Assembly (NCBI GenBank): GCA_903642325.1
Contig: CAHJWM010000023.1
Location: 22,281-86,280, forward strand
Direction: 5' to 3'
DNA from: Myxococcales bacterium
GTDB lineage: Bacteria > Myxococcota_A > Polyangia > Polyangiales > Polyangiaceae
Length of the DNA: 64,000 bases
Part shown: piece after piece, positions 37,288 through 47,330 of the stretch
Position numbering within the stretch: position 1 is the first letter of the stretch
How the letters are laid out: every line of letters begins with the position of its first letter
Position numbers and translations under genes: made by a program
The notes under the pieces: model-generated
The model's database searches: none
Told to the model about the DNA's origin: nothing
Seen by the model: only the letters and a program-made list of their open reading frames with translations

Positions 37288-38700
37288 TCACACGTCGTAG
37301 TACAAATGATATTCGAATGGTGTGGGGCGTAGCCGCGAGGCCTGCACATCGTGCTCGCGCTTGTAATCGATCCACATGTCGATCAGGTCCTGCGTAAACA
37401 CATCCCCTTTAAGCAGAAATTCGTGATCGCCTTCGAGCGCGTCCAGCGATTCTTCGAGCGAGGCGGGCATCCGTTCTACGTCCCTCAGCTCTTCGGCCGA
37501 GAGAGAATAAATGTCTTTGTCGAGTGGCGCGCCGGGATCGATCTTGTTTTGAACGCCATCCAAACCAGCCATCAACATCGCTGAAAACGCCAAGTATGGG
37601 TTGCACGTTGGGTCCGGGAAGCGAAGCTCCAGCCGTCGTGATTTTGGCGAGGGCGAATACGTGGAGATACGAATGGCGGCGGAGCGATTGCGACTGGAAT
37701 AGGCCAAATTAACCGGCGCTTCGTAACCAGGCACTAGGCGTTTGTAACTGTTGGTCGTGGGGTTCGTGAGCGCAGCTAGAGCGTGTGAGTGCCTCAGAAT
37801 ACCTCCGATGTAGTACAATGCCGTTTCACTCAGCCCCGCATAGCCATCTCCCGCGAACAGCGGTTTACCGTCCTTCCATAACGACTGATGGCAATGCATC
37901 CCGTTGCCATTGTCACCGAATAGTGGTTTGGGCATGAAGGTCGCACTGCGACCGTTGCGATATGCCACATTCTTCACCACGTGCTTGAACCACATGAGCT
38001 TGTCCGCGCACTTCAGCAAGCTGTCGAAGCGCATGTCGATCTCGCCCTGCCCCGCGCTGGCGACCTCGTGGTGGCTCACCTCGACCTCGATGCCGATGCG
38101 CTCGAGCTCCAAACAAATTTCCGTGCGCAGGTCCATCTGCGAGTCTTGCGGTGGAACGGGAAAGTAGCCCTCCTTGCTCCTGATCTTGTGGCCCAGGTTC
38201 GGGCCCTCCTCACGCCCACTATTCCAGCTCCCTTCCGCGGAATCGACGGCGTAGAAAGCAGCGTTTGCCTTCACGTCGAAGCGCACGTCGTCAAAGATAA
38301 AAAATTCCGCCTCGGGCCCGAAATATACGGTATCCGCGAGGCCCGTGGACTGCAGATAGGCTTCGGCCTTCTTTGCGATGTAACGAGGGTCCCGCGAGTA
38401 ACTCTGGCGAGTCAACGTATCCTGGACATTGCACAGCAAGGACAGCGTCGGGAAGCGCGTGAACGGCTCCATCACGGCCGTGGTCGGGTCGGGAATGAGC
38501 AGCATGTCGCTCAAATTAATGGGCTGGAAACCCCGTATCGAGGAGCCGTCGAAACCAAACCCCTCTTCGAACGCATCACTCGTCAGGCGGTGAAAAGGGA
38601 CGGAAGTGTGTTGCCACTTGCCGATTAGGTCGATGAACTTGAGGTCGACCATGACCGCTTCGTGCTTCTTCCCCAGCTCGATCGCTTGCTTCGCGTCCAT
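37288..38700 (-). CDS. glnA: Glutamine synthetase type I
   Basis: GlnA makes glutamine from glutamate, ammonia and ATP as a dodecamer. The 470 residues match GSI throughout: [113 protein letters not shown] and [20 protein letters not shown]. The adenylylation loop region reads [11 protein letters not shown], with the Tyr at the expected place, so control by adenylylation is plausible. ATG 38700 is preceded by a perfect hairpin in the leader. It lies 139 bp downstream of glnB on the same strand. Confidence 0.97.
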   Translation of the reverse strand: MDAKQAIELGKKHEAVMVDLKFIDLIGKWQHTSVPFHRLTSDAFEEGFGFDGSSIRGFQPINLSDMLLIPDPTTAVMEPFTRFPTLSLLCNVQDTLTRQSYSRDPRYIAKKAEAYLQSTGLADTVYFGPEAEFFIFDDVRFDVKANAAFYAVDSAEGSWNSGREEGPNLGHKIRSKEGYFPVPPQDSQMDLRTEICLELERIGIEVEVSHHEVASAGQGEIDMRFDSLLKCADKLMWFKHVVKNVAYRNGRSATFMPKPLFGDNGNGMHCHQSLWKDGKPLFAGDGYAGLSETALYYIGGILRHSHALAALTNPTTNSYKRLVPGYEAPVNLAYSSRNRSAAIRISTYSPSPKSRRLELRFPDPTCNPYLAFSAMLMAGLDGVQNKIDPGAPLDKDIYSLSAEELRDVERMPASLEESLDALEGDHEFLLKGDVFTQDLIDMWIDYKREHDVQASRLRPTPFEYHLYYDV

Positions 38701-38733
38701 GGCGCTAGCTGTATCGCTATCGGGCGCGTAGGG

Positions 38734-38765
38734 CTACTGCCGGAATTCTTCCCTTCCGGCAGTAG
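38734..38765 (-). promoter_or_regulatory. Perfect 12-bp inverted repeat in the glnB-glnA intergenic region
   Basis: CTACTGCCGGAA and TTCCGGCAGTAG pair perfectly around an 8-nt loop, 34 bp before the glnA ATG. In RNA of the minus strand it would be a very stable hairpin. No T-tract follows, so a simple terminator is unlikely. It could attenuate or stabilise glnA mRNA, mark a processing site between glnB and glnA, or be a protein operator. Confidence 0.6.
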
Positions 38766-38839
38766 GTCTCCTTCACGCAGCGAGCACGCGGTCGCGACGC
38801 TCGCTCGGCACACGGCGCTAGGCCTTCGAGCCGAGTCTC

Positions 38840-39202
<363 letters not shown>

Positions 39203-39303
39203 TTACAGCCCCTTGCGAGGCCTCCCCTCCCTTAGCGCGGGGGCACCGCTCGGTTCGTATGAACCCGCCGTAGCTCGGCGGGTGCGATTGGAGGTACCGG
39301 GAC

Positions 39304-39385
39304 CCGTGTTTCCAAATTGTTTCCGAGTCGAGTCTGCGTGCTCCTCTGGGAAAATCAGTGCTTTTCTTTAAATTTGGAAACACGG
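39304..39385. promoter_or_regulatory. Perfect 15-bp inverted repeat between glnB and the Ser/Thr kinase gene
   Basis: CCGTGTTTCCAAATT (39304-39318) and AATTTGGAAACACGG (39371-39385) are exact reverse complements separated by 52 bp, in the 418-bp divergent region between glnB and the kinase gene. The first arm is followed at once by another GTTTCC. The sequence here is A/T-rich against the G/C-rich genome, as expected for a promoter. The paired sites could bind a looping regulator. No sigma-54 -24/-12 element was found in the same region. Confidence 0.6.
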
Positions 39386-39596
39386 CGCGGGCGAATAGCG
39401 CTTCGATTTGCCACACGGCCTGATACGTATCGGCCCAAGACATCGAATCGAGCGCGCGCAATTCGAACCCCCGCGGGACCGGTCGGCCATTGAGCCGGCA
39501 TCCAAAGCGACTCGGCCGCGCAGGCAATTCGGGTACTGTTGGCGCCCTCCGCCGGGCTCGGACACCGGCCGCGACTCCCGCACATCCGCCTTCGTA

Positions 39597-42143
39597 ATGC
39601 CGTCTCAGAATCAGTCACAAGTCCCAGTCGGGACCGTCCTCGAAGGCAAATTTCGGATCACGAAGGAGATCGGCCGAGGAGGCATGGCGGCGGTCTACGA
39701 GGCCGAGAACATCGACATTGGAAAACGAGTTGCGGTAAAAATACTAGCGGCGGAGCTCATCACTTCGCGGGTGGTGCGCGAGCGCTTCCTTCGCGAAGCG
39801 CGCGCGGCCGCCGCCATTCGCAGCCCGTACATCTGCGACGTGTACGACTCGGGCATGTTCGAGGAGCGCCCGTTCCTCGTGATGGAGCTGCTCGAGGGGG
39901 AGAGCCTCTACGATTTGATGACGCGCGTTCGCCAGATCGAGGTCGACACGACCGTACGCATCGCCACGCACACCGCGCGCGGGCTCGCCAAGGCTCACGA
40001 ATCGAACGTGGTTCATCGGGATCTCAAGCCCGAGAACATTTTTTTGACTAAGGACGAGGACGGCAAGCTGAGGATCAAAATCGTCGATTTCGGGCTCGCC
40101 AAATTCTACGAGCCAACGACGCCCGACGCCCAGACCGTGCGGTTGACCCGCGAAGGCGCGCTGTTCGGTACTCCCGCGTACATGAGCCCCGAGCAGGCGA
40201 AAGGTAAAGGAGAGGTCGACCACCGCGCCGATTTGTGGGCGCTCGGCTGCATCGTGTACGAGTGCCTGACCGCGCAAACAGTGTGGAATGTAGAGCAAGG
40301 CGTAGCCATGATCTTGGCTCAAATCGCGAGCGCGCCTCTGCCCCGCCCGAGCAAGCTGCGGCCCGACCTGCCACCGACGTTCGACGCTTGGTTCGCACGT
40401 GCGCTCGATCGCGATCCTGACAGACGCTATCAGACAGCGAAAGAGCTCGCCGAATCGCTCGCCAAGTCGCTGCTGCCAACCCGCGGCCGAGCGCGATCCA
40501 TCTCGTTGTCGAGCGACGACGAGGGAATGGTCGTGGACGAACTGATGGCGGCAGAGGTATCGCCGGTCAGCGGTCCGCTCACCGACCGGCGAGGCAAGAC
40601 GGTTCGCGAGCCGCCGCCCGAGCCGCTAGCACGGCTACCCTCGCAGCGTGCAGAATCCGGAGCGGGTCGCGCGATCTCGCTGCTGATATTGGTCTCTGCA
40701 CTCAGCTTGGGCGCGTATGCGGTCTGGCTGTATGTGTTGCATCCCCCCGGTCAGCTGCATGCCGTGCAAACCGTTGCCCCCCGCGCGACGACGTCGAGCC
40801 CCTCGAGCAGTCCGGCCGGCGTGAGCTCGGCCACGCGCGGCGCGGAGTCCGACGCATCAGCGGCCAAGATCGTGCGCGGACAAGAGCTGCTCGCGAGCGG
40901 GGACGGCAAAGGCGCTCTCGACGTGTTCAGAGAGGCGCTCAAAGGAAACAGTGCGGTGGCCCGCTCGGTGTTCTCGCATATGTCGGTCGCAATCGAAGAG
41001 CCGAGTGGGCCATGCAAGCTCACGGGCATCAGCCGACCGCGACCGTATGCAATCGATCTGCCGGTCTCCCGGCCTTCGCTGTTGCACAGCAGTGCCGGCA
41101 CCGTGTTCGTTTGGATCGACAATCATCAAGATTCGAAGAAGAAGCAGGCCTACGCCGTCCTACTCGACGAAGCTCTCCGACGCTCGGCGCCCGAAGTATC
41201 GTTGACGCCAGAGGTTTCCTCCGCCCGCCAAGCGCAACTCTTGCCAGCGGGCGAGAAGTACGTGCTCCTTTATTGGGACGATGGCGGCGCCGAGCCCGGT
41301 GTGTACGCGCGCTTCATCTCTCACGACGGCCATATCGCGGGCCCACCGAAGCGCATCTCCCCCGCTAAACGGGGGGACTTATTCGCCGCGCTGGCCGCAG
41401 ATGAAAATAATTTTTGGGTAGTCTGGCAAGAAGAGGTCGACAAAGGCTCCACCGATATCATGGCCCGCGAGCTGGACGCGGAGCTCGCGCCTACGGGCGA
41501 AGCAGTTCGGTTGACCTCGATTCCGCCATCCAAGGGCGCGAACGGGAGCGCCGCCGGCACGCCGAGTGTGGCGGTGCGGGCCGATCACTTGTACGTCGCG
41601 TTCTCGGTCAACCGCGGCTTCGATCACCTGCAGGTCTACGTGCAGCGCATCGCCTTGAACGATCCGACGTTGAAGACCGGATTGCAGTCGACCAAGCGCA
41701 CCGTCGGCAAAGAGCGTTACCTGGGTCAGGCGCAGCTCGTGAGCACGCGAGAGGGCAAGAACACTACGCCCGTCTTGGCCTGTGCAACCGAAGGCTGCTT
41801 CGTAGCTTGGGACGACGAGAAGGCGGGCGCGTCCGTCGCGTTCGTCGAAAAGGACAAGGGGCAGATGCTCTGGCGGCGGGACTTGCCGTCCAAGGTCGTG
41901 CGGCCCGCGGTCGCGGCCAACGGCAGTGGCGCAGTCATCTCCTGGTTCGATGAATCCCGCCTGCGCATCGCGCCGCTCACTCGTGACGGCTTGGGCGCGG
42001 TCTCGTCGCTCAGCCGGGTGAGCGGCTTCCAGCCGCAGCCCGATCTCGCCGCCGGCGAAAAACCTGGGCAATGGTACATTTCCTGGCGCGACTACGAGTC
42101 GGCGCACCTCGAGGTATTTGCGCTGCGCACGGAATGCCCTTGA
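39597..42143 (+). CDS. Membrane Ser/Thr protein kinase with extracytoplasmic repeat domain
   Basis: The 848-residue protein has an N-terminal kinase domain: IGRGGMAAVYEAENID (Gly loop), VAVKILAAE (Lys), HRDLKPENIFL, VDFGLAKF, FGTPAYMSPEQAKGKG and DLWALGCIVYECL. A juxtamembrane linker is followed by one membrane helix (about residues 357-380, AISLLILVSALSLGAYAVW). About 450 extracytoplasmic residues with propeller-like repeats follow (FVWIDNHQDSK, YVLLYWDDGG, NNFWVVWQEEV, CFVAWDDEKAG, WYISWRDYESA). Such PknB-like kinases with a beta-propeller sensor are common in myxobacteria. I placed the start at ATG 39597. The next gene overlaps its end by 10 bp. Confidence 0.9.
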   Translation: MPSQNQSQVPVGTVLEGKFRITKEIGRGGMAAVYEAENIDIGKRVAVKILAAELITSRVVRERFLREARAAAAIRSPYICDVYDSGMFEERPFLVMELLEGESLYDLMTRVRQIEVDTTVRIATHTARGLAKAHESNVVHRDLKPENIFLTKDEDGKLRIKIVDFGLAKFYEPTTPDAQTVRLTREGALFGTPAYMSPEQAKGKGEVDHRADLWALGCIVYECLTAQTVWNVEQGVAMILAQIASAPLPRPSKLRPDLPPTFDAWFARALDRDPDRRYQTAKELAESLAKSLLPTRGRARSISLSSDDEGMVVDELMAAEVSPVSGPLTDRRGKTVREPPPEPLARLPSQRAESGAGRAISLLILVSALSLGAYAVWLYVLHPPGQLHAVQTVAPRATTSSPSSSPAGVSSATRGAESDASAAKIVRGQELLASGDGKGALDVFREALKGNSAVARSVFSHMSVAIEEPSGPCKLTGISRPRPYAIDLPVSRPSLLHSSAGTVFVWIDNHQDSKKKQAYAVLLDEALRRSAPEVSLTPEVSSARQAQLLPAGEKYVLLYWDDGGAEPGVYARFISHDGHIAGPPKRISPAKRGDLFAALAADENNFWVVWQEEVDKGSTDIMARELDAELAPTGEAVRLTSIPPSKGANGSAAGTPSVAVRADHLYVAFSVNRGFDHLQVYVQRIALNDPTLKTGLQSTKRTVGKERYLGQAQLVSTREGKNTTPVLACATEGCFVAWDDEKAGASVAFVEKDKGQMLWRRDLPSKVVRPAVAANGSGAVISWFDESRLRIAPLTRDGLGAVSSLSRVSGFQPQPDLAAGEKPGQWYISWRDYESAHLEVFALRTECP

Positions 42144-42772
42144 AAACTCGCGATACCAACGAACGAACGCCGCAGCCCGGCTCGCAGCCGGTGGCACATC
42201 TTTTGTCGATCCCCCCGCGCTCGGCGGTTCGACGCGCGCCCGTCGAAACAGGTCGCACTTTACTCGTGCCGCTGGAGCTCACGGACGGCGCTGAGCTGTG
42301 GGAGGCCGTCGAGGGCTCGCGTTGGCATCTGGAACGCTGGCTACCTTGGGTTCCATTCAATAATGCGCCCGAGGCCAGCGCTCGTTACGCAGAAGCCTGT
42401 GTTTCGGACTGGGACACTGGCCGCGCCGTTCGGTTTGCGATTCGAGACCGGCAATCGCGCGAGCTTCTGGGCGTGGTGGGCCTCGATTCCTGCGTGCACT
42501 TACACCGCTCGTGCGAGCTCGGTTACTGGCTGAAGCGGGAGGCGACGGGGCGTGGCATCATGACCGAGGCCGCTCGGGCCTGCGTCGATTTCGCGTTCGC
42601 GCGCATGACCATGCATCGCATTCGCTGTGCAGCTGCCACCGACAACAGCGCGAGTTTGCGCGTGATCGCTCGGCTCGGTTTTCGTTTCGAAGGCATCGCG
42701 CGGCAAGCCGAGCTGGTCTCCGCGCGCTGGTTGGATCACGCCATCTTTGCGCGCCTCAGTAGTGACGAGTGA
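42134..42772 (+). CDS. GNAT N-acetyltransferase, RimJ/RimL type
   Basis: The 212-residue protein has the GNAT fold of the RimJ/RimL/SpeG-like group: LVPLELTDGAELWEAVEGSR, RWLPWVPF, GVVGLDSCVHLHRSCELGYW, REATGRGIMTEAARACVDFA with the acetyl-CoA loop (ATGRGIMTEA), and AATDNSASLRVIARLGFRFE. The first 40 residues are an extra, Pro/Arg-rich leader. It could acetylate protein N-termini, an amino acid or a drug; the target is not evident. ATG 42134 overlaps the kinase stop by 10 bp, and its own stop overlaps the next start (GTGA), so all four genes from the kinase onward appear coupled. Confidence 0.85.
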   Translation: MPLKTRDTNERTPQPGSQPVAHLLSIPPRSAVRRAPVETGRTLLVPLELTDGAELWEAVEGSRWHLERWLPWVPFNNAPEASARYAEACVSDWDTGRAVRFAIRDRQSRELLGVVGLDSCVHLHRSCELGYWLKREATGRGIMTEAARACVDFAFARMTMHRIRCAAATDNSASLRVIARLGFRFEGIARQAELVSARWLDHAIFARLSSDE

Positions 42773-44280
42773 GCACACGACCGAGAAAAATTCCGTTTCT
42801 CGTGATCGCGCCGGCGATTGTGTTGATCGTTGGCCTGGCCGCAGGCTTGGCCCTGGCGATATTGGGCACCCTACGTCTGCGCGCGCAGAGTGACGATGCG
42901 GCCTCACTGCGTGCTCGCTTGCTATGTCTAACGCTCGCCGAACGCATCCGGAGCACCCCCGAGGAAGATCGACAAGCGGTGCTCGAACGCGCGGCACGCC
43001 GCTCGGGGGCGGAGCTGCTCCTGGTCACGGCCGACGGCAAGGTAATCGTCGACGGCACGCAAGGCGCTCCCGCCAAACCGCGCATCTTGGAGCTGCTGAT
43101 CGCGGGAGAAGGCGAAACCAGCACGCAACTCGGGCGGGCGCGCTTTTTCTCGGCCGCGCTGCAGGCGCCCAAGGCGTACGTGAACCTGCTCGTGTTCGTC
43201 GCGGCGCCAGCGACGCCTTTCGCCACGGGTTCGCTGCTGATGTGGGTGGCGACGCTCACGGGGTTGCTCGTGGGGGTCGCCGCCTTGGTGGCGCTGGCGC
43301 TGGCGCGCGACGTTCACGCCGACGTTACGTTCGTGCGTAAGCGCATCGTGGAGATGGCCAAGGAGGGTGCCGATCCCACTGGCATACCCATTCCCGTGCG
43401 CTCGGTTGATTTGGTGGGTTTACTGACCAGCGCTTTCAACGTCCTAGTCGATCGCTTCACCGCGGCCGAACATGCGTACCGCCAAGATCTCTCGGGCGCG
43501 CTCGCCTACGATCGTGACCGCAGCGACTTTTTGGCGGCCTTGAGCCACGAGCTGCGCACGCCGCTAAACGCGATTCTGGGCTTTACCGACGTACTGCTCA
43601 GCGAGGTCGACGGGCCGCTGAGCGCAGACGCCACGGAAAATCTGTCCGTGGTCCGCAATAGCGGACAACACCTGCGAGCGCTGATCGACGACATACTCGA
43701 TTTGTCGGCGCTCGAGTCGGGCGAGCTCCGTCTCAACTGCAAGATGATCGACGTGCTCTCGATCGGTCAGGAGGTCGTGCGGGAGGCCCGCATCGCCGCA
43801 GAAGCCAAGAACCTAGAGATCAGCGCCGTCGGAAACCGAGCCATGGCCTTCGCCGACGCACGGCGGGTGCGTCAGATCATCGGCAACGTCGTGGGCAACG
43901 CGGTGAAGTTCACGGCTCAGGGCGGCGTCATGTTGCGCATCGATCCGCGGGACGGCGGTGTGACGATAGCAGTGACGGACTCGGGCGCGGGCATTGCACC
44001 GCAGGATCACGAAGCGATTTTTCAAGAGTATTGGCAAGCCGGCGACGTGAAGCGTCAGCGCGTGGGCACCGGTCTGGGCTTGGCCATCACCCGACGCTTG
44101 GTGCAAATGCATCGCGGCTTCATCGACTTGAAGAGTCAGCTCGGCAAGGGCTCGACCTTTACGATCGTATTGCCGTCGCGTCCGCCGCCGGTGGTCGTCG
44201 AGCGGCCTTCCGCTGCGCCGCGGCCCAGCATCGATTCCATCGACTCCATCGAATCGAACGAATACGGGAGCTCGACGTGA
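42769..44280 (+). CDS. Membrane sensor histidine kinase, canonical
   Basis: The 503-residue protein has a membrane helix at about 10-32, an extracytoplasmic sensor of about 110 residues, a second helix at about 146-170, and a HAMP-like linker. The transmitter is complete: [20 protein letters not shown] (phospho-His), IGNVVGNAVKFTAQGG (N box), VTDSGAGIAPQDH (G1) and GTGLGLAITRRLV (G2). The C-terminal tail repeats SIDSIDSIE. It starts at a GTG overlapping the GNAT stop and ends in a GTGA overlap with the next kinase gene. No response regulator gene is adjacent, so the partner is unknown. Confidence 0.9.
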   Translation: MSTRPRKIPFLVIAPAIVLIVGLAAGLALAILGTLRLRAQSDDAASLRARLLCLTLAERIRSTPEEDRQAVLERAARRSGAELLLVTADGKVIVDGTQGAPAKPRILELLIAGEGETSTQLGRARFFSAALQAPKAYVNLLVFVAAPATPFATGSLLMWVATLTGLLVGVAALVALALARDVHADVTFVRKRIVEMAKEGADPTGIPIPVRSVDLVGLLTSAFNVLVDRFTAAEHAYRQDLSGALAYDRDRSDFLAALSHELRTPLNAILGFTDVLLSEVDGPLSADATENLSVVRNSGQHLRALIDDILDLSALESGELRLNCKMIDVLSIGQEVVREARIAAEAKNLEISAVGNRAMAFADARRVRQIIGNVVGNAVKFTAQGGVMLRIDPRDGGVTIAVTDSGAGIAPQDHEAIFQEYWQAGDVKRQRVGTGLGLAITRRLVQMHRGFIDLKSQLGKGSTFTIVLPSRPPPVVVERPSAAPRPSIDSIDSIESNEYGSST

Positions 44281-46160
44281 ACACAGGCGCCGCCCGGTTG
44301 ACCCCGCGCGTGCTCGGTGTCGAGCTATTGTTCACGCTATCGGCGAGCGTGCTCTTGGCGCTGCTGACCTCTCATTTTTTGGTACTGAGCGGCCAAGTTG
44401 CGCTCGAAGGCGCCGAGACGCTCGCATTGTCCGTACTGGCCGGCGGCGCGCTATCCTTGGCACGCAGCTTCGTGCGTTTGCGCCGCTATCGGTTCGTACT
44501 TCGCTCGCTCTCGCTCGGATCCAAAGCGGTGGAGGCGCGGGAGCTGTTTGCGCTGAGCGACGAGCCGGGCTTGGTCGTATTCGGCTGGTTCGCCACGTGT
44601 ACCGTTAGCATCTTGTTGTTTCACACCGTAATCAGGCCAAAACTCGTCGATTTTTCGACAGCCATGAACCTTGCTCTCTTGGGCGTGGTGATCGTCGCCG
44701 CCGCCGCCCTGCCCATGTTCGTGGTCGTCCGTTCCACGTTTTTGCGCGCGCTCGAGCTCGCGCCGCCGGAGGTGATGCGAGAGGTAGTCGAGAACGCCGA
44801 TTTACACGGCGTGATCGCCCAGCGCGTGCCGCGCCGTTTGATGGCGGCCGTGACTACGCCCGTCGTGTTCTTGGTCTTCGGCTGCGCCCTGATCGTCAGC
44901 TCGCATTTGCGCCGCGCGGACGAACGAAGCCGCGAAGAAACGGCAAGGGTTTTGGCGCGCGCCGTGCTCGAGCTACGGCCCGGCGTCGTGCGCGGCGCGG
45001 GCCTCGAGGGCGCGATTCAACAGGGTAGATTACTGGGCTTCGCCGCCGCCGTACGGGACCGAACCGACGGTTACCGTGTCGAGCGGGGCGACGATGGCAT
45101 CGTCACGGTCGTGACGCCACTCGACGAAGGCAGCGCTCAGGTGCGCTTCGAGGGCTCCGTGGTCGGCGTACTGAGCGCGTCCTTCGTGCTCGTGGCGCTG
45201 CTCGGCACCGGCATCGCGAGCGGGCTCGGCATCGCCTTTGGTCAAGCGCTGGGTAAAGACCTGCGCGCGGCGACGAAGAACGTGCGCGAGCTCGGAACGG
45301 ACGCCGTATTGAGCGGCGGCACGCATGTACTCCGGGCGGCGCGTTTCCGCGTCGTCGGCCGGCTGGGTCTGGCCATCGAGCGGCTGGCGGCGCGCTTCCG
45401 GGTCTTTGCCAAGGCCCAAGAGCGTGCCATCTCCGCGCGCAAAGCCGCCGCGCGCATGCGTGGTCTGTTCTTCGCGAGCGTGAGCCACGACCTGAAGAGC
45501 CCGCTGAACGCCATTTTGGGCTTCACTCAATTAGTGCGCAAGAGCGAAGAGCTGAGCCAAGGTCAGAACGAGAGCCTGAGCTTAATCGATCGCCGCGGGC
45601 GCGAGCTGCTCGCGCTAATCGAAACCATTTTGGACGCGGCGCGGGTCGATGCTGGGCAATTGAGCTTGGTTTTGGACCAATGCGATGTGCATGTGTTGCT
45701 AGCAGAAGCCGTGGCCAAGGGTAAAGACCTGGGCGGCGATCGCGGCGTGGAAATCTTGTCGGATATTTCGCAATCGGTGAGCACCGTGCGCGTCGACCGC
45801 GTGCGCATGCCGCGCGCGCTCGCCACGTTCATCGGCCACGCAGTCCGCGTCTCCGAGCTGACCGCGGTCCACGTGCAGGTCGTGCCCGAGGCAGACGGAG
45901 TCCGCTTCGACGTCGAAGTGCCAGGCTCGCGCGTCGACCCACAGAAATTGGAAGCGCTGCTCGATCCAAGCCCCGCGCTCGGACCGAGCGAGCATCGCGG
46001 GCTCGCCCTCGGCTTGCGGCTGGCGCGCTCCGTCGTCGAATTACATGGCGGTTCGGTCGCCGTCAGCGCCCTGCGTGGCCAAGGCGCAGTGTTTTCCGTT
46101 TTGCTACCGACGGGCGACGCCGAGTCTCGGTTCGCACCACCGATTTCCACGCGTTCGTGA
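44277..46160 (+). CDS. Multi-pass membrane histidine kinase with degenerate ATPase domain
   Basis: The 627-residue protein has about five or six membrane helices in its first 330 residues. HisKA follows (SVSHDLKSPLNAILGFTQLV, His kept). The ATPase domain is worn: the N box reads RALATFIGHAVRVSE, with no Asn, and the G1 position reads VEVPGSRVD instead of DxGxG. Only the last box (GLALGLRLARSVVELHGG) survives. It probably cannot bind ATP normally and may act as a pseudokinase or as a His substrate for the canonical kinase encoded just upstream, with which it overlaps by four bases (GTGA). Confidence 0.85.
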   Translation: MNTGAARLTPRVLGVELLFTLSASVLLALLTSHFLVLSGQVALEGAETLALSVLAGGALSLARSFVRLRRYRFVLRSLSLGSKAVEARELFALSDEPGLVVFGWFATCTVSILLFHTVIRPKLVDFSTAMNLALLGVVIVAAAALPMFVVVRSTFLRALELAPPEVMREVVENADLHGVIAQRVPRRLMAAVTTPVVFLVFGCALIVSSHLRRADERSREETARVLARAVLELRPGVVRGAGLEGAIQQGRLLGFAAAVRDRTDGYRVERGDDGIVTVVTPLDEGSAQVRFEGSVVGVLSASFVLVALLGTGIASGLGIAFGQALGKDLRAATKNVRELGTDAVLSGGTHVLRAARFRVVGRLGLAIERLAARFRVFAKAQERAISARKAAARMRGLFFASVSHDLKSPLNAILGFTQLVRKSEELSQGQNESLSLIDRRGRELLALIETILDAARVDAGQLSLVLDQCDVHVLLAEAVAKGKDLGGDRGVEILSDISQSVSTVRVDRVRMPRALATFIGHAVRVSELTAVHVQVVPEADGVRFDVEVPGSRVDPQKLEALLDPSPALGPSEHRGLALGLRLARSVVELHGGSVAVSALRGQGAVFSVLLPTGDAESRFAPPISTRS

Positions 46161-46197
46161 ATCCGAGTCCCAACACTGATAAGCTCTTCGGAGCAAA

Positions 46198-47268
46198 ATG
46201 GCCGCCAAGAAACCGCGCAAAGACGCCACGCTCGAGGCCCTGGCCGGCGAGGTCGAGCGCGTGCTGGGCGTAGCCGCGCGCCCCGACGAGGATCGCTTCG
46301 ATCGCTTGTTTCGCCCTGAGTCACTGGCGGAGTTCGTTGGGCAGAAGACGCACTGCGAAAATCTCAACGTTTACGTGGAGGCCGCGCGTCGCCGAAAAGA
46401 GCCGCTGGATCATATTTTATTGTGTGGCCCGCCGGGCCTCGGCAAAACGACCCTCGCCCATATCTTGGCCAAAGAAATGGGCGTTACTTTGCACCAAACG
46501 AGCGGACCGGCGGTCGAGCACAAAGGCCTGCTCACCGGTCAGCTGACCAAGCTCGGGCGAGGCGACATATTGTTCGTGGACGAGATCCACCGTTTGAGCG
46601 CCACGGTCGAAGAGGCGCTGTACCCAGCGATGGAGGACTTCCGTATCGACGTGATGATGGGCGACGGAGCTTACGCAGAAAGCATCACGCTCGACATCAA
46701 ACCCTTCACCCTGATTGGCGCCACCACGCGCACGGGGCTACTCACCAAACCGCTGCAAGAGCGCTTCGGCGTCACCCTGCGCCTGGACTTCTACCCTCCT
46801 GAAGACTTGGAGAAAATCATTTCGCGCAGCGCGCGCCTGCTCGGCGTAGCTTGTGATGCTCCGGGCGCGCGTGAGCTATCCACGCGCTCGCGCGGCACTC
46901 CGCGCGTTGCCAACCGCCTGGTGCGGCGCGTACGTGATTTCGCCGAGGTACAAGGCTCCGGCAAAATCGACCGGGAGATCGTGCGTCACACCTGTGAAAG
47001 GCTCGGTGTCGATCATGCCGGCCTCGACGATATGGATCGCCGCCTGCTGGGGATTTTGATCGAGCACTACGAGGGCGGCCCCGTTGGCGTGGAGACCTTG
47101 GCCGCCGCGTTGGCTGAGCCGCGCGACACGATCGAGGACGTCTACGAGCCCTATCTGCTTCAACAAGGCTACCTCGGCCGAACTCCCCGCGGTCGAATCG
47201 CCACCAAAAAGGCCTACGAGCACCTCGGTGAGAGGCAGCCAATCAAAGCTCAAGGCAGCTTGTTCTGA
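46198..47268 (+). CDS. ruvB: Holliday junction branch migration ATPase RuvB
   Basis: RuvB is the hexameric motor that moves Holliday junctions with RuvA. The 356 residues include FRPESLAEFVGQ, LCGPPGLGKTTLAHILAKEM (Walker A), ILFVDEIHRLSATVEEALYP (Walker B), IGATTRTGLLTKPLQERFGV (sensor 1), SRGTPRVANRLVRRVRDFA (sensor 2) and a winged-helix end (EPYLLQQGYLGRTPRGR). GGAG lies five bases before ATG 46198. ruvA and ruvC are not in the window. The first 30 residues are a slightly longer leader than in E. coli (336 aa). Confidence 0.96.
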   Translation: MAAKKPRKDATLEALAGEVERVLGVAARPDEDRFDRLFRPESLAEFVGQKTHCENLNVYVEAARRRKEPLDHILLCGPPGLGKTTLAHILAKEMGVTLHQTSGPAVEHKGLLTGQLTKLGRGDILFVDEIHRLSATVEEALYPAMEDFRIDVMMGDGAYAESITLDIKPFTLIGATTRTGLLTKPLQERFGVTLRLDFYPPEDLEKIISRSARLLGVACDAPGARELSTRSRGTPRVANRLVRRVRDFAEVQGSGKIDREIVRHTCERLGVDHAGLDDMDRRLLGILIEHYEGGPVGVETLAAALAEPRDTIEDVYEPYLLQQGYLGRTPRGRIATKKAYEHLGERQPIKAQGSLF

Positions 47269-47287
47269 GCTCGCGTTGACTCAGCGA

Positions 47288-47328
47288 GCGAGCGCTCACG
47301 GTCAGGGGTACGGCGCAAGAGCGCTCGC
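47288..47328. terminator. Inverted repeat between the convergent ruvB and aldo/keto reductase genes
   Basis: GCGAGCGCTC and GAGCGCTCGC are perfect reverse complements around a 21-nt loop, filling the 62-bp gap between two converging genes. No T-tract is present on either strand. It may serve as a bidirectional transcript end. Confidence 0.4.
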
Positions 47329-47330
47329 GC

